This document shows, piece after piece, positions 8,235-14,986 of a stretch of DNA of 15,450 nt (position 1 is the stretch's first letter; each line of letters starts with the position of its first letter). The DNA is from Acidobacteriota bacterium (GTDB lineage: Bacteria; Acidobacteriota; Blastocatellia; Pyrinomonadales; Pyrinomonadaceae): positions 1-15,450 of the forward strand of contig JAOTWT010000016.1 in assembly GCA_029862725.1 (NCBI GenBank), given 5' to 3'. Under the pieces are notes generated by a model. It had not been told where the DNA came from. It did no database searches and was given only the letters and a program-made list of their open reading frames with translations. The position numbers and the translations under genes are program-made.

Positions 8235-9575
8235 TCACGCCAGCACGTCTGCTATCACTCCCGCCAACCAAGCTGCTTTTTCTTCGATATCAGCCTGATC
8301 TGAACCCTCAATCATCACGCGGGCGAGATTCTCAGTCCCCGAATACCTCAGAAGAAGCCTTCCGTTCGATCCAAGCTGCGACTCTATCAGGTCCTTTCCG
8401 CGCCGGACCGCGGCTATCTCTTCTAACGGGGGTTTGCTTGAGACCCTCACATTCACGAGCGTCTGCGGCAGTCTCGAGAAGCCGCTGCGGAGTTCGGAGA
8501 AAGGCCGCCCGGTTTCGATAATAGCCTGCAAAAGAAAAAGAGCGGTCTGCATACCGTCGCCTACCAATGAGCGTTCGGGAAAAATAATATGACCCGATTG
8601 TTCGCCACCGATCGTTGCACCGGACTTCAATAACTCAGCGAGTACGTATTTATCGCCCACGGCCGTTCGCACAAGCTTGATTGATCTTTCCCGGAGGGCG
8701 ATTTCAAGACCGATATTGCTCATCACCGTCGAGACAACGACATTATCCTTAAGTTTTTTCTTGTCACGGAGAAAATTCGCCATGATCCAGAGTACCGCGT
8801 CACCATCGACGATCACGCCCTTTTCGTCAACAAAAAGTGAACGGTCGGCATCACCGTCAAACGCAACGCCAAAATCGGCCCCCGAATCCGACATCGCACG
8901 CTGCAGCTTTTCGAGATGCAGCGAACCGCAGTCGCGGTTGATGTTTTGTCCGTCGGGTTCGCTGAATATCGATTTCACCTCCGCGCCAAGCAACTCAAAC
9001 AACGACGGTGCGAGATGAGAGGCGGCACCGTTCGCGCAATCCGCGATGATTCGCATCCCGCTCAAGTTCAGACCGCCGAAATCCTCCAAAAAATGGTTCA
9101 AGTAAAATTGCTGAAGCTCTTCCGATCTCGCGGAATCGACGACGCCGGGCTCGAACCCATCCTTTTCGTGTGCATCGACAGCGGACTCGATCACAATCTC
9201 GACTTCTCTTCCGAGCTTTCTTCCCGACGGGGAGAACAATTTGATGCCGTTATCTTCGAATGAATTGTGCGATGCGCTAATAACGACGCCGGCATCGAAA
9301 TCCAGCGAGCCGGTAAGAAATGCGATTCCAGGTGTTGTGAGAATGCCCGCCGACTCGCACCATCCCCCGGCTGCCATAACACCCGATCCAAAGGCATTCT
9401 CTATTCGCGGGCCCGATTCACGGGTGTCTCTTCCGGAGATGAATCTCGCCTGTTTGCCTTTTTCGCGTCCAATATGGTTTGCGAGTGTTTTTCCGATAAT
9501 CCAGACTGTTTCCGAATCGAGAGGATACTTGTCCGCACTTCCGCGGATTCCGTCTGTCCCAAATAATTGACTCAT
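8235..9575 (-). CDS. glmM: Phosphoglucosamine mutase GlmM
   Basis: Interconverts glucosamine-6-phosphate and glucosamine-1-phosphate, feeding UDP-GlcNAc for peptidoglycan. Its 446 aa match the family length. Motifs: FGTDGIRG at the N-terminus (5-12); the phosphoserine loop SASHNSFEDNGIK, with catalytic Ser102 (same number as in E. coli GlmM); the metal-binding loop DGDADR (240-245); the sugar-binding loop GGEQSGH (323-329); and the phosphate-binding loop RYSGTEN (410-416). The FGTDGIRG start and SASHN context favour GlmM over a phosphomannomutase. The ATG at 9575 has no close Shine-Dalgarno; an AGGAG lies about 20 bases away inside a perfect palindrome. The gene is divergent from the SLT-like protein gene and followed by the aroB leader. 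Confidence 0.95.
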   Translation of the reverse strand: MSQLFGTDGIRGSADKYPLDSETVWIIGKTLANHIGREKGKQARFISGRDTRESGPRIENAFGSGVMAAGGWCESAGILTTPGIAFLTGSLDFDAGVVISASHNSFEDNGIKLFSPSGRKLGREVEIVIESAVDAHEKDGFEPGVVDSARSEELQQFYLNHFLEDFGGLNLSGMRIIADCANGAASHLAPSLFELLGAEVKSIFSEPDGQNINRDCGSLHLEKLQRAMSDSGADFGVAFDGDADRSLFVDEKGVIVDGDAVLWIMANFLRDKKKLKDNVVVSTVMSNIGLEIALRERSIKLVRTAVGDKYVLAELLKSGATIGGEQSGHIIFPERSLVGDGMQTALFLLQAIIETGRPFSELRSGFSRLPQTLVNVRVSSKPPLEEIAAVRRGKDLIESQLGSNGRLLLRYSGTENLARVMIEGSDQADIEEKAAWLAGVIADVLA

Positions 9576-9585
9576 AACTTTTTAG

Positions 9586-9599
9586 GGAGAATATTCTCC
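9586..9599. promoter_or_regulatory. Perfect 14-bp palindrome in the glmM 5' untranslated region
   Basis: GGAGAATATTCTCC reads the same on both strands and lies 10 bases upstream of the glmM start codon. On the minus strand its first half supplies the only AGGAG near glmM. It could be an operator, or could hide a ribosome-binding site. No protein can be assigned from the sequence. Confidence 0.4.
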
Positions 9600-9651
9600 T
9601 CGTCGGCGCCGCAATGCCGAAGAATCGGACGGCGGGAGAACCACAGACTCT

Positions 9652-9660
9652 TATATAGCA
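9652..9660 (-). promoter_or_regulatory. Candidate extended -10 promoter for glmM
   Basis: On the minus strand TGC followed by TATATA (9660-9652), an extended -10 arrangement, with no convincing -35 at 16-18 bases. It would give a 5' untranslated region of about 70 nt containing the 14-bp palindrome. Confidence 0.35.
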
Positions 9661-9841
9661 AGAATGCCCTTGACGCCAGACGGAAAATAGCCATAATTAA
9701 TAATTGTAGGTTGTATAACGGTTTGGAATACGGTTTTACAACCTTTTCAAGACCGAAAGAATCCTTATCAGTAGTGCTTTCCCCGCCTCCGGCGGTCTGG
9801 ATGCCGGATAGAAACCTCTTAGAAGTCAAATCGCTGTAATT
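9661..9841. other. Intergenic region upstream of the SLT-like gene
   Basis: Part of the 266-bp divergent gap. It holds a possible plus-strand promoter, TTGACG (9670-9675) with TAATTA (9694-9699) at an 18-base spacing. It also holds an inverted repeat GGTTGTA/TACAACC (9709-9715 and 9737-9743) enclosing two copies of ACGGTTT, and a tiny GC-rich hairpin CCGCC-TCC-GGCGG (9783-9795). No gene is visible. Confidence 0.4.
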
Positions 9842-11113
9842 ATGAAGAACCGAACAATTGCTGTCATTTCCATAATGCTCTGTGTGTCTTTTTCCGCTCT
9901 CGCGCAGACTTCGGAAGAGCTCAAGGAAAAAAAGCCGCCGCGGTTGATAGTCACCGATCCCCTTGGGTCGGCGCCCGATCCGTCGCCAACGCCACGAAAA
10001 GTAGTAATAATTACCAGCGCCCCTGAGCCCGGCGAAGAAAGCACCGGAACGCCCTCTCAACCTTCTGCGGTCAGTCTTGCGGACCTGCGTACGCGTTCGC
10101 TGCGCTTTGCGGCTCTGCAAAAAAGGATTGCCGAGGCAAAACGCCAAATGCGGGTCAAACCGCTTCGAATCTCCATGAGCGACGAATCGCAAACGACCGA
10201 AATCGTACGCATCGCTTTTTTTGACTGGGATACCGAGGATGTTGACTACGCCGTGATTTCAAAAGTTGCATTTTTGGATAACCTCAGCGAGGTGATGACC
10301 CGTAGTGAAGGTGGTAAATGGTTGCGCATAAAGACTATAAGAGGTAATGGAGTGAATACGCCGGTGATAATTACCGACAGCCGGAACCGCACTCATCTCC
10401 CGCTCATCGTCCAGTACCCGATCGAAAAGTACGGCCGGTTTATCGAAATGGCCTACTATGTTTCGACGCACCCGGGTATGGTTACTCCCGAAACGGTCAG
10501 CGCCGGACGCCTGTACGTGCGGAACGTGCTCAACACGGCCCGCGCGCAGCTCAGGGAAAAAGGAATATTTATTCAGCCGAAAGTTGCGGATATCGCCGAA
10601 CGATTGGCGCTTGTGGAGCATGTCGACCACCTGCGGTTTCGTACTGAATATCACCCACGAATTTATAATGACGTGTATATGCTCTACGCCTTAAACCGCG
10701 GGCAAACCTACCGATACTCGGTAAGCAGTGCCGGTGCGGGCGGGATGGTCCAGATGATTCCTGCGACATACCGCATGATCCGGAGCAGATACTACTCGGT
10801 CGGTCTGATACCCGATTTTGTTGTAGGCATGCGGGACCATGTAAATGCCGCGACCGCGATGCTTCTTTATATGCAGATGACGTGGAACGATCTTGTCTCG
10901 AATTCGACCGTCTACGGGGCAATGGAATCGGGAATTGCCACTCAGGAACAGCTGATGGCCGCCGGTTATAACTCGAATCCTTCGCGACTCGCAAAATACA
11001 TACGGCGGGGCGGGGCGAACTGGACAAACCATATTCCGAGGGAAACGCGTGTTTACCTTGAGATTTATTCTTCGGTCGAAAGACATGTGCCTCTCGCGCC
11101 GCGCGGCAATTAA
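9842..11113 (+). CDS. Secreted SLT-domain (lytic transglycosylase-like) protein
   Basis: 423 aa. An N-terminal signal peptide is predicted with cleavage after ALA (residue 21). A Pro/Thr/Ser-rich low-complexity linker follows (about 40-75), then an uncharacterised middle region (about 80-250). The C-terminal half resembles an SLT domain: SSAGAGGMVQMIPATYRMI (295-313) corresponds to the family GAxGLMQ(I/L)MPxTA segment, and AAGYNSNPSRL resembles the AYNAG motif. SLT enzymes cleave the peptidoglycan glycan strand. The Glu expected about 13 residues before the GAxG motif is absent (the region reads LNRGQTYRYS). E259 in LVEHVDH is the nearest plausible replacement. Either this is a variant family or the domain binds without cutting. 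There is no strong Shine-Dalgarno before the ATG. A terminator follows. Confidence 0.72.
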   Translation: MKNRTIAVISIMLCVSFSALAQTSEELKEKKPPRLIVTDPLGSAPDPSPTPRKVVIITSAPEPGEESTGTPSQPSAVSLADLRTRSLRFAALQKRIAEAKRQMRVKPLRISMSDESQTTEIVRIAFFDWDTEDVDYAVISKVAFLDNLSEVMTRSEGGKWLRIKTIRGNGVNTPVIITDSRNRTHLPLIVQYPIEKYGRFIEMAYYVSTHPGMVTPETVSAGRLYVRNVLNTARAQLREKGIFIQPKVADIAERLALVEHVDHLRFRTEYHPRIYNDVYMLYALNRGQTYRYSVSSAGAGGMVQMIPATYRMIRSRYYSVGLIPDFVVGMRDHVNAATAMLLYMQMTWNDLVSNSTVYGAMESGIATQEQLMAAGYNSNPSRLAKYIRRGGANWTNHIPRETRVYLEIYSSVERHVPLAPRGN

Positions 11114-11140
11114 GATCTTTTCAATTTTGAGATCGGAAGG

Positions 11141-11164
11141 GGTGCTACTTCAGGCACCTTTTTT
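11141..11164 (+). terminator. Intrinsic terminator after the SLT-like gene
   Basis: GGTGC (11141-11145) pairs with GCACC (11154-11158), followed by six T (11159-11164). The structure overlaps the last codons of the convergent CYTH gene, whose stop codon is at 11150-11152. The stem is short, so strength is uncertain. Confidence 0.55.
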
Positions 11165-11680
11165 CGTTTTCGCCAGATAGTCGCGCAAGTCTGCAAGAGT
11201 GAGATCAACCAGGTTTCGTTCGTCAAAAAAAGGATCCGCAGTAGTTTCACCGGTGATGTCCGGAAAAAGCTCGAATTGTCGCTCGTCGACTTCCGTTTGA
11301 TAATCAATCTTTAAGACCGTCAAACCCCAGAGCGGTCCCAAAAACACGTCATAGGTGAGGATGTGCCCGTTTTCGCTGCCCGAGTATCGGTTTTTGCGTG
11401 TTTCGCGTCCCCGAAGGTGGCGAAAAGCCTCGTATTCGGACTGGTTCAAGTCGATGCGGGAGAAAATAATACCGAGTCTCGATTTCTCGATCGAATAAGA
11501 ACGTTGATTATCTTCCGGATTCCTCACCTTTCTAAACCGCAGATCGGAACCAGCGATATAGTTGTCAAATATCTGTAAATGCGGGTCGGACGGCGACAAT
11601 CCCTCCGGAAGCCCGCGGACTATGAAGCGGCGCCGGAACACGTTTTTGGGTCTAATGATCGTATCTTGTATTTTCGACAT
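11150..11680 (-). CDS. CYTH-domain-like protein with altered active-site residues
   Basis: 176 aa that follow the order of a CYTH (triphosphate tunnel) domain: an N-terminal strand (NVFRRRFIV, 13-21), a YI..SDLRFRKVR block (41-53), SYSIEK (61-66), RIDLNQSEYEAFRHL (75-89), RKNRY (95-99), DVFLGPLWGLTVLKIDY (111-127) and GETTADPFF (144-152). CYTH enzymes hydrolyse inorganic triphosphate, ThTP or make cAMP using acidic residues inside a beta-barrel. The signature ExExK is replaced here (N13, F15, R17), and the usual ExE in the GL..xExE strand reads K124-I-D126. The fold is likely kept but the activity may be lost or changed. The ATG at 11680 has AGGGAT about 7 bases upstream. The gene is divergent from the lipoprotein-like gene, and no partner gene such as CHAD is adjacent. 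Confidence 0.68.
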   Translation of the reverse strand: MSKIQDTIIRPKNVFRRRFIVRGLPEGLSPSDPHLQIFDNYIAGSDLRFRKVRNPEDNQRSYSIEKSRLGIIFSRIDLNQSEYEAFRHLRGRETRKNRYSGSENGHILTYDVFLGPLWGLTVLKIDYQTEVDERQFELFPDITGETTADPFFDERNLVDLTLADLRDYLAKTKKGA

Positions 11681-11702
11681 CTATCCCTATACTTCTTATA
11701 GT
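11674..11702 (+). promoter_or_regulatory. Candidate promoter of the lipoprotein-like gene
   Basis: TCGACA (11674-11679), a 17-base spacer and TATAGT (11697-11702), each five of six consensus bases. Transcription would start near 11709, about 20 bases before the ATG. The -35 overlaps the first codons of the divergent CYTH gene. Confidence 0.5.
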
Positions 11703-11730
11703 TTTTATACAGCAATCTAACGGAGTCATT

Positions 11731-12267
11731 ATGCGATTTCAACTCTATTTTGTCTTTGTTTTCTCGATATTTGCCCTATCGGTTTGCAGCGGATCGAGGG
11801 ATTCGAACGAGGCTTCAAACAGGGGGCCGAATGTAAACGCAAACCCGGCCCCGAGCGCGTCACCTTCCCGATCGGGGATTCTGGATGCCGATATTCAGAC
11901 GCCGACTCCCGCCCCGACCGTCGAAGCCGTGACGCTAAAACCTTTGATCGCATCATTTTGCAAGGCCCGTCGCGAAAAGGATGAGGCCGCGCTGCGAAAG
12001 CTCTATTCAGCCGCGACCCTCCGGAATCTGATGAGCGAAGCCCGCGCTGAAGGCAAGAAGAGTATCACCGAGTATCTGGAGATCGAGCCGGTCGGGGACC
12101 GTTGTTCGGTCGTCAATGAGCGAATTGTCGGCGAAACGGGAGAAGCGACGGTCATTACGGAAACATATCCAAACGGCGTTCGCTGGACTTTTGTAAAGGA
12201 AGACGGGAACTGGAAGCTTACCGATCAAAGCAGCGATTTCGAAAGAGTCAAGAAGAGCGCAAGTTAG
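11731..12267 (+). CDS. Exported, probable lipoprotein with small C-terminal NTF2/DUF4878-like domain
   Basis: 178 aa. A hydrophobic N-terminal signal (about 5-18) ends in ALSVC, so C19 may be lipidated, although Val just before the Cys is unusual for a lipobox. A Ser/Asn/Pro-rich disordered linker (about 20-65) follows. The C-terminal domain (about 68-175) begins with a helix (LIASFCKARREKDEAALRKLYS) and ends in beta-like segments (TVITETYPNGVRWTFVKEDGNWKLTD). This is the layout of NTF2-like/DUF4878 domains, which often sit on secreted proteins and have no single function. The ATG is supported by GGAG 7 bases upstream. Function unknown. Confidence 0.7.
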   Translation: MRFQLYFVFVFSIFALSVCSGSRDSNEASNRGPNVNANPAPSASPSRSGILDADIQTPTPAPTVEAVTLKPLIASFCKARREKDEAALRKLYSAATLRNLMSEARAEGKKSITEYLEIEPVGDRCSVVNERIVGETGEATVITETYPNGVRWTFVKEDGNWKLTDQSSDFERVKKSAS

Positions 12268-12272
12268 TGGAA

Positions 12273-12411
12273 GGAGTCAGAAGTCAGGAGCCAGCATAAT
12301 TCAATCCCCGAACTGAGAACTGTTCTCAATTCTAAACTCTAACCAAACTCAAGACACCGTACACCAGGCTCCGACCTCCTGAATCCTGACTCCTGACTCC
12401 TGAATCCTGAA
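12273..12411. repeat. Intergenic 7-bp repeat tracts in inverted orientation
   Basis: The gap between two convergent genes is built of 7-bp words. The right side has five tandem copies of TCCTGAA/TCCTGAC (12377-12411), ending at the stop codon of the acyl-CoA dehydrogenase gene. The left side has three copies in the opposite sense (GGAGTCA, GAAGTCA, GGAGCCA; 12273-12293). The arms 12273-12289 and 12384-12400 can pair over 17 bases with one mismatch. Inside lies a second inverted repeat, TGAGAA-CTG-TTCTCA (12314-12328). A large hairpin could form on either strand and may act at both 3' ends. No gene is seen in this gap. Confidence 0.75.
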
Positions 12412-13620
12412 TCAGGCATTCGCTTTAAACGCCGGAAGCCCGACCCTCGCCTTCGGTTCTTTTTTCAAACCGAGTGCCCAATCTGCCTGCATCAGCGTGT
12501 GAATGTCCCGGGTTCCCTCATAGATCACCGCAGCCTTGCAGTTTCGAAGGTAACGTTCGACGGGATAATCATTTGTGTAGCCGTTTGCGCCATGGATTTC
12601 AATCGCCATCGAAGCCGCCGTTTCGCTCCGTGTCGTCGCCTGCCATTTGGCAAGGCTGGCGGCCTTTGCCGAGGAACGGCCCTCGTTCTTCTGAAAACCG
12701 GCCTTTAACCAAAGAAGACGACACATCTCGTAATCCGCCTGCATCTCAGCAATCTTTTGTTTCACCAATTGGAAATTCGCGATCGTCTGTCCCTGCACTT
12801 CCCTTGTGTTGGCATATGAAACCGAGGCGTCACGGCATGCACGAATTACACCCGTGGCACCCGAGGCAACGGTATACCTTCCGTTTTCCAGCGAGAACAT
12901 CGCTATCTTGAAACCCTCGCCTTCCATTCCAAGCATGTTTTCCTGCGGTACACGAACATCTTGAAGCGTGAAGTAACCAGTATCGCCGGCACGGATACCC
13001 ATTTTTCCGTGAAGCGTACCCGATGAAAAACCTTCGAAATCGCGTTCGACGATAAAACAGCTCATACCGGAATGGTCTCGATTTTTTCTCTTTTCTTCAT
13101 CGGTCCAACAAAAGAAAAGAAAATTATCAGCGGTATTTCCAAGTGATATCCACATCTTTTCGCCGTTTAAGATCCAGTCATCCCCGTCCCGGCGGGCCGT
13201 CGATTTCATGCCGATAACATCAGAACCCGCGTTTGGTTCCGTCAAACCAAAAGTCGAAAGTTTCTCGCCTTTCGCCTGGGGAACTAGATATTTTTGCTTC
13301 TGTTCTTCGGTGCCCCAGGTCAAAAGCGACAGCGAATTCAGTCCGACGTGGACGCTCATCACGACCCGCAAAAAGGTGTCGCACGCTTCCAGTTCCTCAC
13401 AAACCAGGCCCAGAGACACATAGTCGAATCCAGCGCCGCCGTATTCCTCGGGGATACACACCCCAAGCAGTCCGAGCTCGGCCATTTTTGTAAAAACGGA
13501 TTTTTCAAAATGTTGTTTCTCGTCCCACTCTTTGATGTGTGGGGCGACTTCGCCCTGGACAAATTCTCTAACTGTATTCTCCAGTGCCGTCTGTTCTTCG
13601 GTCAGATCAAAATTAATCAC
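12412..13620 (-). CDS. Acyl-CoA dehydrogenase
   Basis: FAD-dependent alpha,beta-dehydrogenation of an acyl-CoA thioester, passing electrons to ETF. The 402 aa are full length. Motifs: an N-terminal helical domain starting FDLTEEQTALENTVREFV; PEEYGGAG (57-64); the FAD/substrate motif FGLTEPNAGSD (124-134); LNGEKMWIS (151-159); and the C-terminal IHGANGY followed by YEGTRDIHTLMQADWALG, with Glu368 as the likely catalytic base. The EGTxDIH sequence is reminiscent of glutaryl-CoA dehydrogenases, but the substrate cannot be settled from sequence; a short- or branched-chain acyl-CoA is equally possible. The start is GTG at 13620, with GAGAGGA about 11 bases upstream. It is a single gene, convergent with the lipoprotein-like gene and divergent from moeA. 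Confidence 0.93.
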   Translation of the reverse strand: MINFDLTEEQTALENTVREFVQGEVAPHIKEWDEKQHFEKSVFTKMAELGLLGVCIPEEYGGAGFDYVSLGLVCEELEACDTFLRVVMSVHVGLNSLSLLTWGTEEQKQKYLVPQAKGEKLSTFGLTEPNAGSDVIGMKSTARRDGDDWILNGEKMWISLGNTADNFLFFCWTDEEKRKNRDHSGMSCFIVERDFEGFSSGTLHGKMGIRAGDTGYFTLQDVRVPQENMLGMEGEGFKIAMFSLENGRYTVASGATGVIRACRDASVSYANTREVQGQTIANFQLVKQKIAEMQADYEMCRLLWLKAGFQKNEGRSSAKAASLAKWQATTRSETAASMAIEIHGANGYTNDYPVERYLRNCKAAVIYEGTRDIHTLMQADWALGLKKEPKARVGLPAFKANA

Positions 13621-13753
13621 TTTTTCTTTAATCCTCTCACCAATTTATATGTGTTAAATTACTAATACGAGTAAACGAAAATTCTATCATTTTGTATTTC
13701 TGAGTGCGATTCGGCAACAAGAAATAAGGCCGGTTTGATCCCCGCGGACTGTG

Positions 13754-14950
13754 ATGATTTCCATTGAAGAGGCTCTGAAAATTGTTGAAGATCAGACTTT
13801 TTGCCTGCCGGTTGAGGGCGTAGGTTTGGAAGGGTGCGTCGGGCGTGTTCTTGCAGAAGATGTTTATTCTGATATGGATCTGCCGCCTTTCGATCGTTCG
13901 CAGATGGACGGATTTGCCGTGCGATCGTTGGACGTCGGCATGTCACCGGCGCGGCTTCGTATAATCGGGGAATCGGCCGCCGGCAAAGGCTGGGACGGTC
14001 ATTGCGGTAAAGACGAAGCGGTCAGGATTATGACCGGCGCCCGCGTACCGGCCGGAGCGGATGCGGTTCAAAAGGTCGAACTGACCGAGGAAAAGGAAGG
14101 GCACGTAACTGTTCTAAAGCCGGTTGCAGCGGGTACGAACATCGTCGCCAAAGCGAGCGAGATCACCAGTGGGGAAACTGTTATTCAACGCGGCGAGACG
14201 ATTACCGCCAATATGATTGCAACTTTGGCCTCTTTTGGGTACGAACGCGTTCGCACCTGCCAGTCTCCAAGGGTCTCGATCCTTGCGACCGGAAGTGAGA
14301 TCGTCGATGTCGGGAAAACCCCGGGCAAGGACCAGATTAGGAATTCGAATTCGTGGTCGCTTGCGGCCTTTGCACGCGAGGCCGGGGCAAACGTTCGTCT
14401 GTTGGAGATCGCCAAAGACGACCTCGACGGCCTGACCGGGATCGTTGACGATGCGCTGAAAGACTGCGATTGCCTGATCATATCGGGCGGTGTCTCGGTG
14501 GGTGATTATGATTTCACAAAACCGGCTTTAAGGAACGCCGGTGCCGAAATCTTCTTCGAGCGGGTGGCGCTTAAACCGGGCAAGCCGACCGTTTTTGCCA
14601 AAAGAGACAACACGCTGATTTTTGGCCTCCCGGGCAATCCGGTCTCGATTGCCGTCGCGTTTTATCTGTTTGTGAGAACAGCGCTGCTAAAGATGCAGGG
14701 GGCTTCACTGTGCCGTTTGCCGGAATCCAACGCGGTCGCGAGTCACGATATAAAAGGCGCCAAAGGAAGGGATTCGGTTCTTCCGGTTACGCTTTCGACC
14801 GACGGAAACGGCGTCCGAATCGTGGAAACCCTCAGATTCTCGGGATCATCTAATTTTATTAGATTCGCACAGGCGAACGCGCTGGTACTGGTCGAACGCG
14901 ACAGCGTGTTAAGGAAAGGAGATATTGCGCGGACGTTTCCGCTTAGGTGA
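13754..14950 (+). CDS. moeA: Molybdopterin molybdenumtransferase MoeA
   Basis: Inserts molybdate into adenylated molybdopterin to complete the molybdenum cofactor. 398 aa from the ATG at 13754; a GTG directly before it (13751) would add one residue, and neither has a clear Shine-Dalgarno. Family motifs: PPFDRSQMDGFAV (44-56, with the conserved Asp52), RIMTGARVPAGADAV (91-105), ILATGSEI (176-183), QIRNSNS (194-200), ISGGVSVGDYD (243-253), KPGKP (274-278) and GLPGNPVS (291-298). A C-terminal beta domain (about 320-398) completes the usual four-domain layout. moaC follows after 36 bp on the same strand, giving a small molybdenum-cofactor operon. No Moco riboswitch is seen upstream. Confidence 0.95.
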   Translation: MISIEEALKIVEDQTFCLPVEGVGLEGCVGRVLAEDVYSDMDLPPFDRSQMDGFAVRSLDVGMSPARLRIIGESAAGKGWDGHCGKDEAVRIMTGARVPAGADAVQKVELTEEKEGHVTVLKPVAAGTNIVAKASEITSGETVIQRGETITANMIATLASFGYERVRTCQSPRVSILATGSEIVDVGKTPGKDQIRNSNSWSLAAFAREAGANVRLLEIAKDDLDGLTGIVDDALKDCDCLIISGGVSVGDYDFTKPALRNAGAEIFFERVALKPGKPTVFAKRDNTLIFGLPGNPVSIAVAFYLFVRTALLKMQGASLCRLPESNAVASHDIKGAKGRDSVLPVTLSTDGNGVRIVETLRFSGSSNFIRFAQANALVLVERDSVLRKGDIARTFPLR

Positions 14951-14986
14951 TATAGTAGCAAGGGTTAGCTTCAGGAAGCATTCACG

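Noticed and set aside
9572..10192. 206-aa minus-strand open frame spanning the glmM-SLT gap
   Set aside because: It overlaps the signal-peptide end of a supported plus-strand gene and has no family motif.
13663..13753. Moco riboswitch upstream of moeA
   Set aside because: The gap is under 100 bp and shows no long conserved stem set of the kind that class has.
13662..13946. 94-aa minus-strand open frame before moeA
   Set aside because: Most of it is antisense to the conserved moeA N-terminus, with no motif or ribosome-binding site.
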